Positions 24,816 to 34,974 of a stretch of DNA of 64,000 bases are shown here, in pieces. The DNA is taken from contig CM064681.1 in NCBI GenBank assembly GCA_032717465.1, forward strand, positions 16,400,204-16,464,203, written 5' to 3'. Both the position numbers and the translations under genes were made by a program. The notes under the pieces are model-generated. The model was not told the DNA's origin. It searched no databases and saw nothing but the letters and a program-made list of their open reading frames with translations. Each line of letters starts with the position of its first letter. Positions within the stretch are counted from its first letter, which is position 1. This stretch comes from Coenobita brevimanus. Lineage: Eukaryota; Arthropoda; Malacostraca; Decapoda; Coenobitidae.

Positions 24816-25876
24816 ATAATGCATTACAAAAATCCTTCATTCCCCCACCTCCCCACCCACCACAGAGCCCAACAGGGGGAGGTCATATGTCAGGGCCAGT
24901 ACCACTGACGACCCCAGGGGTAGCGGAGGAATATACGCAGGTAACCACTAGGGGACCTAGGCAAGAGTGACTCCAGGACGATAGGAGCCACCAGGCCCCC
25001 CAGTGCCCACTTGACCCTAGCCAACGCATGACCAGCCGATTGACCTAGTCGGGCCCAACCAGGCCGCCCATCTAGCCAGAATAAGAGACCAAAGAGGTGT
25101 ATTGCTAGCTGCAGGGCGCTGCGTGCAGCATCGCCCAACCTCCAGGACTCCCGTCTCCTAGCATTACGGGACGCCACACACGGCAAACACGTGGGGAGGC
25201 AACAGTCCCGCCCTAGATGGCAATGGGCATGGACTAACATCACCAGCAGCCCTCCTCCACCAGTGATGTAGGGGGTGCTTGGTCCACGAGACTGACAAAT
25301 GCCAAACCCTACAAAGGTAGGCATGCCTCCAAAGTAGGTAGCACCGCCAACCACGCTTCAAGCCCCACCACCACGTCAAGGTGACCCCCTGCAGCAGGAT
25401 CAGTAAAAGGAGAGAAGAGCCAAAGGTGGTGGTGAACTTTGAAATCTCCTAAAATGGAGATTTCAGAGAAAAAGAAATGGACAGGATGTGTTCCAACATA
25501 GAAGTAAGATAGTTGAAGAATTTTTCATAGCCAGTAGAATTAGGGGATAAGTAAACAGCACAGATTAAGTCAGAAAATGACAGGAAAGCTGAAACCAGAT
25601 AGTAGAGAATGCAGAAGATTCAAGTTCAAGAACACAAAAGCAAGATATGTTGTTGCATACATAAACACATTCACCTTTGGCTTTGAAGTGAGTGTAGAGA
25701 AAGTGGGACGATACTGAGAAGGGTTTGCTATCAGTCACCTTTGACAGCTGAGTCTCAGTAAGGAAGAGAAGGTTAGGTTTTGAGGAGGAGATATGGTGCT
25801 CAACAGAGAGCAAATTAAAGGACGGCCGCGAATGTTGCAGAATGAAAAAGTGAGTCAGACAGTGGTTCCAGGCATC

Positions 25877-27339
25877 TCGCTTGGTAGTCAGTGGGAGAGG
25901 GGCGGATGGTGGGGGCTTTTATGGTCCCTCCCCCCACCCTGGGGACTCTGAGGTTTGGTTAGTAAATGTCATTTTCTTTTCGTGAACTTTTGCATAGGAA
26001 CTGAAGTGCATAATTTGCATGTAGTTCGCTGTTGATAGTTAGATGAACTTGTATTGGCGTGTATGCTGACCTGCTCTCTGTGTACTGAAACACTGAAAAA
26101 GTTCGGCAAAGGCGGATGGTCTGGAGCTAGTCCCGAGGGCTGATGAAACGGGAGCTCCATCTCTCCCTGTCATCCACCTTGGGCGCACCACCCTGCTCGA
26201 CTGGTGCTACAATCTACTCCCTGTTTATCGCCACTCTTTTCTCATCCATTCATAATGGTCAGTCCGTCTCTTCTTTATTTCTCTGATTTTTCGAAATGTT
26301 ATCTTTCCTCCCTTTCCACTTTCATTCCTCCTTCCCCTCCCCTCCCAGTTTATTAATACATTTAGCCAGCCATTTAAAATGGTAGTGTTCTTTATCATTT
26401 AGATACTAGATGATAATGGTTTTCCTTTTTCCTCTATTTCTTCATTCCTCCCCATTCTCTACTAATCCCTTCAGAAAACCCTCCTATCACTGTCTAAAAA
26501 CTATCTTACGTTTACATTACAATCTTCTATTAACTCCAGCAACCGAAATGCGTAACTGAATGGGTATGAAGAGTAATAATTAAAGAGCTATGAAAATAAT
26601 CAAGTTTTTATGCTTCATCAATTTAGTAACCTGGAAATGAAAAGGTTTGGAATGATACAAAGCTAATACTGCTCATGCAAAAGCAGACAGGAAGACGACC
26701 TAACAAAAGACGACTGGAGGATATTTTGAATTAAATTACAGAAAATTGAGCGCAATATGGTAAAACAATTTCGAAAAGAACGTTATGATTATCAATACAT
26801 TCGTGTTATCCTGAAAAGTGAAAAAGTAAAATAGAAAATTAATGATGGAAGAGCGAATGGAATGGAGTTTATCTTATTGTAAGGGCATATACAGTGAAGA
26901 CAAAAGAATAATAGAAAAATATCCAAAATATACGGAAAAGTTAAGTAATGTTATCTCAACCAGAGAGAGAGAGAGAGAGAGAGAGGTCGATCCATACTAA
27001 ACGGTAAAGTCTTCTAGCTACTTAGAAAGAAACTTTACGGCAGAGGGAAGAAGCCTACGGCAGATGGAAGAAGCCTAATGATTTAAGAGTTCGACTGTCG
27101 TTGGAACTGATGCGAATTCAATCCCAGGAAAAAAAAACAGTTGAATTAAAATTCGTTAAAACAAACACTACTGACATTCCAGAATATCTATTGAAGAATC
27201 AAAAGAAACACTGCAGAATATTGTGGACCCACTTTACAGCGTGAAACTAGTTGAAAGGTAGGGGATCACTACAAACGAAAATCATACTACAACTACCTCT
27301 AAAAAGTTTTCTACAATGATACCATTTTTAGCCTCACAG
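25877..27339. other. No gene recognised; dispersed repeat and (AG)n
   Basis: The stretch 25890-26150 shares several blocks with 40880-41080 (TTTATGGTCC, CTCTCTGT...GAAACACTGAA, AAGGC-GA-GGTCTGG), suggesting an unnamed dispersed repeat. (AG)12 lies at 26962-26985. The rest is AT-rich without visible genes. Confidence 0.4.
27066..27130 (+). repeat. Possible tRNA-derived SINE remnant
   Basis: The segment GCCTAATGATTTAAGAG (A-box-like) is followed about 30 bp later by GATGCGAATTCAATCCC (B-box-like) and a short A-run at 27128-27136. This is the layout of a tRNA-derived SINE head. Both boxes are degenerate, and a second copy was not found, so the call is weak. Confidence 0.3.
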
Positions 27340-28450
27340 TGGTGTTGAGAAGAGGGATTTGCTAGATTTGTTCTCAGTACTTCTCTTATTTTTTGTTACG
27401 ATTCAGAGTTGCCAGTTAGCCTGTTAATTGTGAGCATAGGTATTCTGTAAATTTATGCTTTACATATTGTGCCCTTTTTCTGTTTCATTTATGTAATTGT
27501 TTGTTAAATTATGTAATTTTACTTCAGTTTGTATGCTAAATGGTTTGGAGTGTTACGTAGTGTAAGAAAACTTGGGGATATTTTGAATGTCTCTTGAGTG
27601 GTAACTGTTGCTTCTTCGAGAGTGCACTAGAACTTTGGGGAAGTAGGGAAGGCTATTTAAGGAGATGGAAGTGCCTAGGGGAGTCAGTTTCGTTTCAATT
27701 TTTAGTTTCAGTGTAGTTCAGTGTCACTGCAACCTAGTGAAGATTGTATAGCTCCGGTACTTGTGAAAACAGTTAAGTGTAGTTGGCAAGTGCTAACCCG
27801 TGGATTGCACAATTAGCTTTTTTTCATGCCACCCCATGGTACGCAAAAAATGATGGAAAAATATATTTTTCTTGTTTATTTTAAACTTGAAGATAAACAT
27901 CCAGGGCATCATCTGGTTAAAAGAAAAAAACATCTCTCTCATTCTTTGCTTAGGGCTATGCATAAGTTTACGTATGGGATTAGTGATGAAATTTTAAAAA
28001 TCAAAATATTTTTTGGGGGGTTTTGTTTATTGCAGACTTGAAGATAAACATCCGGGGTATCATCTGTTGAAAAGAAAAAAAAATCTCTCTCTTTCTCCGT
28101 CTTTGCGTAGTGCCATGCATAAGTTTGTGTAGGGGTTGAGTTGTGTACAGTAATGCACGGCCAGCACAGCCTGAGCTGTAGCTCGCAATGTGACACTACC
28201 CAGCCTGGGCTGTGGCTCGCAATGTGACACTACCCAGCCTGGGCTGTGGCTCGCAATCCATGGGTTAAGTGTAGTTATTTAGTGAATTACGACCACAAAC
28301 TTGAGAAGCGAGTGTTTATTTACCATGCCTGAGCCAAACAAGTTCTTCCATACTAAACGGTTGACCATAGGAAGAACTGTTCACTGGGCAACATCCTATA
28401 TTGAACTACTGCTGTTGGAGCCTGTGGCAGTGTGGGTCGGGTATGTAACA
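27340..28450 (+). repeat. 5' LTR of the gypsy element (contains a MITE)
   Basis: It starts TG(G)TGTTGAGAAGAG and ends GGGTATGTAACA. Blocks such as TTGTTAAATTATGTAATTTT, GGTTTGGAGTGTTACGTAGT and CTGCTGTTGGAGCCTGTGGC are shared with 48369-49220. Divergence is considerable by eye (roughly 15-20 percent), so the gypsy insertion is old. The MITE at 27797-28264 is absent from the 3' LTR. Confidence 0.88.
27797..28264. mobile_element. 468-bp piggyBac-type MITE in the 5' LTR
   Basis: Ends are CCCGTGGATTGC and, inverted at the right, GCAATCCATGGG. They are flanked by CTAA (27793-27796, a mutated TTAA) and TTAA (28265-28268). The undisturbed site is visible in the 3' LTR around 49030. Inside are a roughly 110-bp direct duplication (from 27885 and from 28040, both starting CTTGAAGATAAACATCC) and a 34-bp tandem repeat, CAGCCTGRGCTGTRGCTCGC..., at 28167-28258 (2.7 copies). 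No transposase is encoded. Confidence 0.8.
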
Positions 28451-28451
28451 G

Positions 28452-28468
28452 TGGTGTCAGCAGTGGGA
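28452..28468 (+). other. Primer binding site, tRNA-Leu type
   Basis: Two bases after the 5' LTR the sequence reads TGGTGTCAGCAGTGGGA, which matches the complement of the 3' end of eukaryotic tRNA-Leu (TGGTGTCAGGAGTGGGA) at 16 of 17 positions. The assignment relies on remembered tRNA ends. Confidence 0.7.
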
Positions 28469-28509
28469 CCGAAAAGTGCTTCAACATCGAGGCAGAAGGT
28501 GTACAGATA

Positions 28510-29111
28510 AGAGACCAAGCTAGGCAGGAAGAGGCATCTCTGGCTGTAATCTTGAAGTTTCAATTAGCACAAAGTGAACAACTATGAGCACAAATTTCAG
28601 GACAGAAAGAGCTCAAGAAAGAACTCAGTGAACAACTACAGGCACAAACTGAACACTTACAAGCAAAAAGTGACAGACAGAAAGAACTCAATGAACAACT
28701 ACAAGCACAAAGTGAACAACTACAAACACAAAGTGATGGACAGAAAGAATTCAGAAAACAACTACAAGAACAAAGTGAACAACTAGATGCATTAAGTGAA
28801 GAAGAGAATAAGCAGTACGAATGGCTTCAGGAGACGTTACAGGAGCAACAGATAGAGTAATGACTCAGGATGCAGGGACAGCTAGACACTTTCATGTGGG
28901 AAATGAAGAAAGAACAACAACAGCTGAAGGAGGAAGTATATGCTGAGCTATAACAGAAGTATGAGGTAAGCAATAACATGATGGAGTGCAGATAGCATCT
29001 TAAAGACCAGTTTAAGCACGTAGACGAACAGTTAAAGATAATTAGAGAGAGAATTGAGGTTGTAGAGAAATCTTGCACTGCTGAGGCTGAGATTAGTACA
29101 GGAAGAAAATG

Positions 29112-29143
<32 letters not shown>

Positions 29144-30150
29144 GTATGGTGAATCTTGAATAATCACAAGCATATAAAGGTAGCATTACGGGGTAGAATA
29201 ATTAGAATGCAGGAATTTTGAGTCCTGGACTTAATTATGATGGTCCAATTTTTAGATCCGAAACCTGAGAAGTGTATGGCTATAATGGGGGTGCAATTAA
29301 AAAGAAACCTCAGGAATTTGATGGCAAAGTATCCTGGTAAGCTTACTATGCGCATTTTGAGTTATTCACTGATCAGAATGGTTGAGTTGATAGGCAGAGG
29401 GCAGTGGAGCTTGCTACTATCCTTAAGGGTGCTGCAATGAGATCCTTGGGCAGATGTCAGTGGAGGAGAGGAACAGTTATCAATCCCTAGTAGAAATGCT
29501 GAAGTGCAGATATGGGACCATGTACCAGACTGAGGTTTACAGGGCAAGATTCTGGACCCATGTATGGGCTCGATGTGAACCTCTCCAGCAACTTACTCAT
29601 GACCTGAAGAATATGGCACACAAGGCATACCCTGGAAACACTAACTTGTTGGCTATTCCTCTGAGGGACCAGTTCATCGACGCTTTTCTGAATGTTGAGT
29701 TGAAAGTGCAAGTGAAGCAGACAAACCCAAAAGCAAGCAAAAAGCACTAGCAAGGATCTGGAACTTGACTCCTACATCAAATTCAGTACATCCACTTTTC
29801 AGGCAGATCGTAGTGCAGGATTCAAGGCAAGAAAGGTGCAGGTATGTGAAAATTTGAAGGAAGTTGCTAGTACTGTTAAAAGCCAGGACTTAGGAAAGAG
29901 GACTGCCACAAGTGGAGGAGAAAACAGAAGACCGGAGGAGGTTGCTGGTTCTGCAGGAAGCCGGGACACAAGAAGGAAAATTGTTGTAAATGGAAAAAGG
30001 AGCAAGTACAGAGCAGTGCAAGGAAATCTCTGATTGTAAAACAAAAAGGGGGTGTTGGACATATGGTGAGGTGGGACACTTCAGTTCAGAGTGTCCAAAC
30101 GAGAAAAACGAGGATAAGAACAAGGCTGCAGAAGACCAGAAACAAGCGGG
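28510..30150 (+). pseudogene. gypsy gag: coiled coil, capsid, zinc knuckle
   Basis: The N-terminal part (28560-29110) is Gln/Glu/Lys rich with a strong heptad-like pattern (KELNEQLQAQ, SEQLQTQSDG, EQSEQLDAL), predicting a coiled coil, and has several stops. The capsid follows (29240-29750) with the conserved tract RYGTMYQTEVYRARF and further on AHKAYPGN and RDQFIDAFL. Near 30045-30090 a retroviral-type knuckle reads C-W-T-Y-G-E-V-G-H-F-S-S-E-C. The second Cys is Tyr (TAT for TGT), so it cannot bind zinc normally. Frame changes occur near 29440 and 29760. Family role: virus-like particle formation and RNA packaging. Inactive here. Confidence 0.85.
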
Positions 30151-30169
30151 AAACTAGTGGAGGCTGGTG

Positions 30170-30591
30170 TTAAGGGGCAACCACCAGCCGGTTTTTCCCA
30201 AGTAGCCCCATGCTTGGAAACTGCAGGAGAACTGCGGTTGACAATGTGCAAGTAGACGAAAGAATAGACAGCAAGAAGTGTTCCCTGGTAACTGAATCAG
30301 CCTCAGAGCAGAGTTTTGTGGGGCCTGATGTGTTACATCATCGGTATCTGCCTGAGTCATCAGAATCACTGTGTGGTGTAAATGGGTACAGGGGTGAACT
30401 GAGGGAACCCTTGAATGTCCAAACTGAAATGGCAGGGCAGGTGGCCATGCTTCCAGTCTATGTAGCCAAGCTGGAGGATGCTTGCCTTTTTGGTCTGGAC
30501 TATCTGATGTCCATGGTATGTGATCTGGACTTCTGGTCCATGAACCTGAAGGTTCAAGGAGAGTTGGTTCATGTCATGGCAGTGAGATGTA
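30170..30591 (+). pseudogene. gypsy protease region, catalytic motif lost
   Basis: An open frame crosses 30210-30591. The tract LVTESASEQSFVG sits where gypsy aspartic proteases have L-V-D-T-G-S-E-x-S-F-V, so the catalytic Asp-Thr-Gly is not preserved. Downstream VAMLPVYVAKLEDACLFGLDYL matches the usual flap and C-terminal segment (I-L-G-x-D-F/Y-L). The frame is cut by the Tc1-like element at the TA at 30590-30591 and the gypsy sequence resumes at 41736 with a stretch including EPVVVANFSREP, the normal spacer before the RT. Confidence 0.75.
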
Positions 30592-30765
30592 CAGTCACTC
30601 ATAAAAAGAAACGGACCCCCCCTTGGCCGGAGCTGCAGTATCTCGTGGCAATTCGAGTCTGATAACACTGTGGCACGTCTGGGTGGATTGTTAGGGGGTC
30701 AGAGGCGGTGTAGGAGGGTGGGAGGCGGGTCTACACGACTTACTGCTCAGATCATGATTCATTTC
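30592..30765 (+). repeat. Left terminal inverted repeat of the Tc1-like transposon
   Basis: It matches the reverse complement of 41561-41733. Best-conserved tract: GATTGTTAGGGGGTCAGAGG through GGGTCTACACGACTT. Confidence 0.92.
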
Positions 30766-31384
30766 GTCATAACTAAATCGAACCCAAGGGGTTCGTATAA
30801 TTAGATATTTTTAATCCATGGACTGATTTCTCAAAATATCGTACGATAAAAGCAGCCTTACTACCCACCTAACATTGCAACTATTTATCCACTTAAAACC
30901 TTTAAATTGTCTTTAAGGAGGATTATATATGTGTTTTAAATGGTTACAACTTACCCACTCATATCAGTCACACTGATGGCATTATCATTCCACATGGTTG
31001 TGTAATTTGTGTGTATGATACAGCAGGAATGAGTGGACAGAGGAAAATAATATCGATTTACATTATTAGTTTATTTAGGACTATATCAAATTTACGGATT
31101 ATAATCCTAATATCGTAGAAAAAAAATATGGTGTTCTATTATCTATAAACAGAAATAATGTGATTAATTATTTTCATAGCGGTTCATTATGAACAGCATC
31201 AATTAGTGAATAACATATGTTAGGTGTATACAGTATTTGTAACATAGTAAACATAACATAAACAACAAACAAAAAACACGTTACTTCCCTTTACAGCAGT
31301 ATACGATTTACTTTATATCATGACCATTAGTAGCATACTGTTTTTAGACTCCTGCAGTTATCTAATTATTAAATGTCCAAGCAC

Positions 31385-32455
31385 CTAATATTTCGCCCAC
31401 CCTCCATTAGCTTGTATGATTGCGTGTAACCTACTAGGAACAGAATCTACCAGATGCTGACAATAGTTTGAAATATGTCTTATATTCTCCCATTCTGCCA
31501 TGGCATGATTTATGATATTTTCTCTGTTCCTCTTATCCCGGATATCCCATGTCCTGACCATCATTGCCCAAACATTCTCTAACATTGATATCACAACCCT
31601 TGCTTGGCCATTCTGTAACTTCAAATTCTGGATATTCTCCGAACCATTGCCTTACCACTTGGCTCATATGAATTGGTGATCTATCATGGACAAATCTAGT
31701 AGGGGCTGGAGCTGCAATTACCCTCTCACGAATAGATTGTAACATTCCATTCAGAATATCGACATATTTCGCCGCTGTAAGGTTACCCTCAATGGGTGTG
31801 AGATCCTCAAGTCCTTCTGCCCACATCCATCCGTGAAAAGAAACACTACTGCGGCCAATCGTGCGCTGCTCCTGAATGTTTTCTTTCGCATATCTTGTGT
31901 TTGGTATTCGCCAACATACACGAGCCTTGGGAGCAGATGTCGAGAAGGACTTTCATCCGTCCAAATTACACCAAAATTCTGCGTCATATGCCTCTTGTGT
32001 ATAACGTCTGGCAAATGCAAGTCATGCAGTCTTGTGTTCCACAGACATTGCTTCCTTTCTAGCAGAGACGGAACAGTAAATGCCTGCCTCATTCACATGC
32101 CATCTCGTTGTTTTCGGATGGCATGGTAGGTCTAATTCCTGAGTGACGTCAACAGCTGATGTGTGAGGCCTTTGTAACACAACATTTCCAATGCATTGAT
32201 CATTTTCTGGAGCTAATATTCGTGGACGACCACTTCTAGGGTGGGTAGTAAGGATGCCCCCTCATCCCAACAAAGTATTCACCTTCTCACGGTGTTTATA
32301 CTTGATCCTGTTTCCCGGCCAATGGCTTTTATAGACATGCCAGCATCTCGCATACCTATGATAGCACCACGTTTTGTGATAACTTTGGGTCAATCAGCAC
32401 ATCCTGTAGGTCTTTGTGCTCTTTCGTGCTGCACTCTTCCAGGCTGGTTCATTCT
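31385..32455 (-). pseudogene. Tc1/mariner-type transposase
   Basis: Read 32455 to 31385. The N-terminus (MNQPGRVQHERAQRPTGC) leads into a helix-turn-helix-like region, then a GRPR box (SGRPRILAPEND, about 32225-32190) between the two DNA-binding helices, then NFGVIWTDES (31975, catalytic Asp). The second catalytic Asp is in FVHDRSPIHMS (about 31690) and the acidic third residue in LENVWAMMVRTWD (about 31570). The C-terminus reads SNYCQHLVDSVPSRL. At least three frameshifts or stops split it (32150, 31800, 31590). The D-D-E layout with GRPR points to the Tc1/mariner superfamily. The ATG lies about 30 bp from the tail of the inserted LINE. Confidence 0.88.
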
Positions 32456-33215
32456 GCAAAATAGCAATGGTTATATACTTAAGTATCTATCTATCTATTT
32501 GTAGCTCTGACGCCTCACTCCCTCCGGGAACTCCCTCCAAGGGAGTGGCCACGGCAGAAGAGTCTCATCTCTCCCTGTTCCTTAGTCGATAAAGCCCCCC
32601 CCCCCACTCCTCTCACACCTCTCTCCCTCACATACCCCTGCTGCAGGGGGTCACCTTGACGTGGTGGCGGGGCTTGAAGCGTGGTTGGCAGTGCCATCTA
32701 CTTTGGAGGCGTGCCTACCATTGTAGGGTTCGGCATTTGTCAGTCTCGTGGACCAAGCACCCCCTACATCACTGGTGGAGGAGGCCTGCTGGTGATGCTA
32801 GTCCCTGCCCTTTTGCCATCTAGGACAGGACCATCGCCTCCCCACGTGTTTGCCGTGCGTGGCGTCTCGTAATGCTGGGAGACGGGAATCCTAGGGGTTG
32901 AGCGATGCTGCACGATGTGCCCTGCAGCTAGCAATACACCTCTTTGGTCCCTTATTCTGGCTAGACGGGCAGCCTGGTTGGGCCCGACCAGGTCAATCGG
33001 CTGGTCATGCATTGGCCAGGGTCAAGTAGGCACTGGGGGGCCTGGTGGCTCCTGACGTCCTGGAGTCACCCTTGCCCGGTCCCCTGGTGGTTACCTGCAT
33101 ATACTCTCCTGCTACCTGGGGGTCACCAGTGGTATTTATCCCTGGCATATGACCTCCCCTTGTTGGGCTCCATGGTGGGTGGAGGGATGGGGGAATGAAG
33201 TTTTTGTTTGTTTTC

Positions 33216-34974
33216 ATGGCTGCCGTTAAAAATACATCTGGTGATGACACTGCATCTGTCCCTGGACATTTTTCAGAATGTAGCTCCCTCGTTGCCACTC
33301 CTTAGCCTTTTCAGGCCCCTAGGGACTCTCCTTCTCTGCCCCAGCATTCAACTGGGAATAGGAGGAGATCCCGTCGGGTTGATTTGGCTCTGGGGTTCGT
33401 CTCAGACGATAAGGTGCCGGAAAAATATGCAAAGTATCTGGTTATGAAACCTTCTATGAAAGGGACAATGCTGGATTTTGACATATTTGATCTGCACCGT
33501 GCCATTGTCTCAGCTTGCGGCAGGGAACCTTAGATCTGTTCCCAAGGGGATGAAAACATCCTTATTGAGGTGTCCTCCCCAGAGGAGAGCTCTCGATTAC
33601 AGGCGCTGACTTCTGTTTCTGATGCTGCAGTTGACTGTGCTCCCCATGCTACTTTTAACAGGTGCAGAGGAGTGATTTTTTCCCATGACCTCCTTCGATA
33701 CTCAGAGGCACGGCTGTTGGAGGAGCTGAGTTCTTTTTGTGTGATATGTGTTGAGCGACTACAGAAAAAAATTGATGGTGTCCTGACCACCCCAACTCCG
33801 ACCCTCTTCTTGACTTTCAACAAGTTGACCCTACCTACTTCTGTGAGGCTGGCTTGGCTGTCACTTCCGGTGAAGCCGTATGTGCCCACCCCAAGACGGT
33901 GTTTCCACTGTCAGGGGTATGGACATGTCAGCAAATTTTGTCATCATACACAGGCTGGCCTTCCTGGTGTTTGTGTCTCGTGTGGAGGACCAAGCCATAC
34001 CAGTGATTGTAAAGGACCCCTTCAATGCTATCACTGTGGAGGTCCTCATGCTGTCTCCTCAAAACATTGTCCAAGATACTGCCTGGAAAAGGAGATTTTG
34101 TCCACTCGTACATGTGAGAGGGTTTCACTTCCTGAAGCTAAAAGGAGAGCCCAGACTCTCTTCTTTCAGCCTGGGGCTACTTATGCTTCTGTCCATTCTG
34201 GAACATCAGTGCGTCGCCCTGTATCTCAGAGGCAGCCTCGAACCATTCCAGTACCCACTCCTTCAATTCGTGATTTACAGGAAGCTGTCCACATGATTAG
34301 TACTGATTGTGAGAATGATGTTTCCCCGACCGCTACTCCAACTGTTTCCGCCCCCACTGCGGTGGCTGATGACTTGCACACTTCTGTGGTGGTGGCAGAT
34401 GTCCACGTTGACCGGACTCCTTCTCCTGTCTTACCCAGTATGACTGAGGCTCCATCTGTACCTGGCAACGTCACCGTTGTTTGTCAGAGTCCTCTGAGCA
34501 TGAAGACCAGCCACTTAAGGTCTCTGTTGTCAACCCTTGTGTCGACCCCTCTCCTGTTTCCTCTGCCCCGCAGGCTGATGAATCTAGCCAGGGGACATCT
34601 GAAGCTGATGGTTCACCGCAGGTCCGGTCCCCACCTGGGGATGTTGCACAACTTGCTGGTGCTTCAGATCTAAAGCATAGGATGTCCTCCTCAAATGATC
34701 CGAGTCCTGTGGACTCTACTTCCGCTTCTGGGGCTTCTGGTGGGGCAATGGCCGTCCTACACTTCCAAAGACAGCCCCCAGGCCACCTTCCAAACAAACT
34801 GGTATGCCCACTCCAAGAAGGAGTGTTGTAAAACTTACTTCCACATCCTCACGTTTGTCTTCAGATGTTAGACAGAGGATACTGGTTTCTGGTGCTGGGC
34901 AGGCTCCTATGAAGGGTCTTCATAAGCATAAATCCAAACCCGCTCGCTTGTCAGGTGTACAGTCCCGCACTTAA
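33216..34974 (+). pseudogene. I-clade LINE ORF1 (zinc-knuckle protein), broken
   Basis: It probably starts at the ATG at 33216 (MAAVKNTSGDD), in frame with the main open stretch 33570-34673. Stops occur near 33303 and 33531. A frameshift near 34490 moves the C-terminus to 34481-34831. The terminal stop is TAA at 34972, 12 bp before the ORF2 ATG. The centre carries three knuckles: CFHCQGYGHVSKFC, CVSCGG..HTSDC and CYHCGGPHAVSSKHC (33898-34080). The N-terminus is longer than in copy I-2 (FDLHRAIVSACGREP corresponds to its WTHRELVTACGATP). The C-terminal third is Ser/Thr/Pro/Val rich. Confidence 0.85.

Larger units (their letters stand above)
19150..25396 (-). mobile_element. Full-length I-clade LINE (copy I-2)
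   Basis: A 6.25-kb minus-strand element has both ends present: a 5' end TGCTGCAGGGGGTCACC at 25396, matching the start of the copy at 32635, and a 3' (TCAA)n tail at 19150-19170. A 15-bp target duplication GGATCAGTAAAAGGA lies at 19135-19149 and 25397-25411, inside LINE-B copy C. Contents in order: 5' UTR, ORF1 with zinc knuckles, ORF2 with APE endonuclease, RT and RNase H, then a short 3' UTR. The perfect long duplication and the small number of frame breaks suggest a fairly recent insertion. Confidence 0.93.
11177..25876 (-). mobile_element. LINE-B copy C, one element split by three later insertions
   Basis: Four minus-strand blocks (11177-11319, 16132-16743, 17522-19149, 25397-25876) are consecutive parts of one LINE-B copy, in the order found uninterrupted at 58705-61316. 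About 2.9 kb of LINE is spread over 14.7 kb. The inserts are a hAT-like element (11320-16131, flanked by GCAATACA and GCAATACG), a piggyBac-type element (16744-17517, at a TTAA-like site) and an I-clade LINE (19150-25396, flanked by 15-bp GGATCAGTAAAAGGA). At each junction the LINE sequence resumes without loss. The 5' end fades at 25876. Confidence 0.88.
16132..25876 (-). pseudogene. ORF2 remains of LINE-B copy C
   Basis: From 5' to 3' on the minus strand: an endonuclease fragment (25813-25565, LLFLTETQLSKV, AKGECVYVCNN), the middle of the endonuclease and linker (19149-18560), RT finger (18383-18072, [22 protein letters not shown]) and RT palm (17900-17500). The YADD box region reads SCTNES, so both catalytic Asp residues are gone. 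C-terminal pieces follow at 16456-16205 (INSPPLTGF, NGHCSSELSGCIPPP). It is clearly older than copies D and E, as expected for a host of three insertions. Confidence 0.8.

Noticed and set aside
28140..28260. tRNA or structured RNA suggested by the repeated GCTGTGGCTCGC words
   Set aside because: It is a 34-bp tandem repeat inside a piggyBac-type MITE and does not fold into a cloverleaf by eye.
32241..32504. Plus-strand 87-codon frame
   Set aside because: Antisense of the N-terminus of the Tc1-like transposase.
34471..34797. Minus-strand acidic 108-codon frame
   Set aside because: Antisense of the Ser/Pro-rich C-terminus of the I-clade ORF1.
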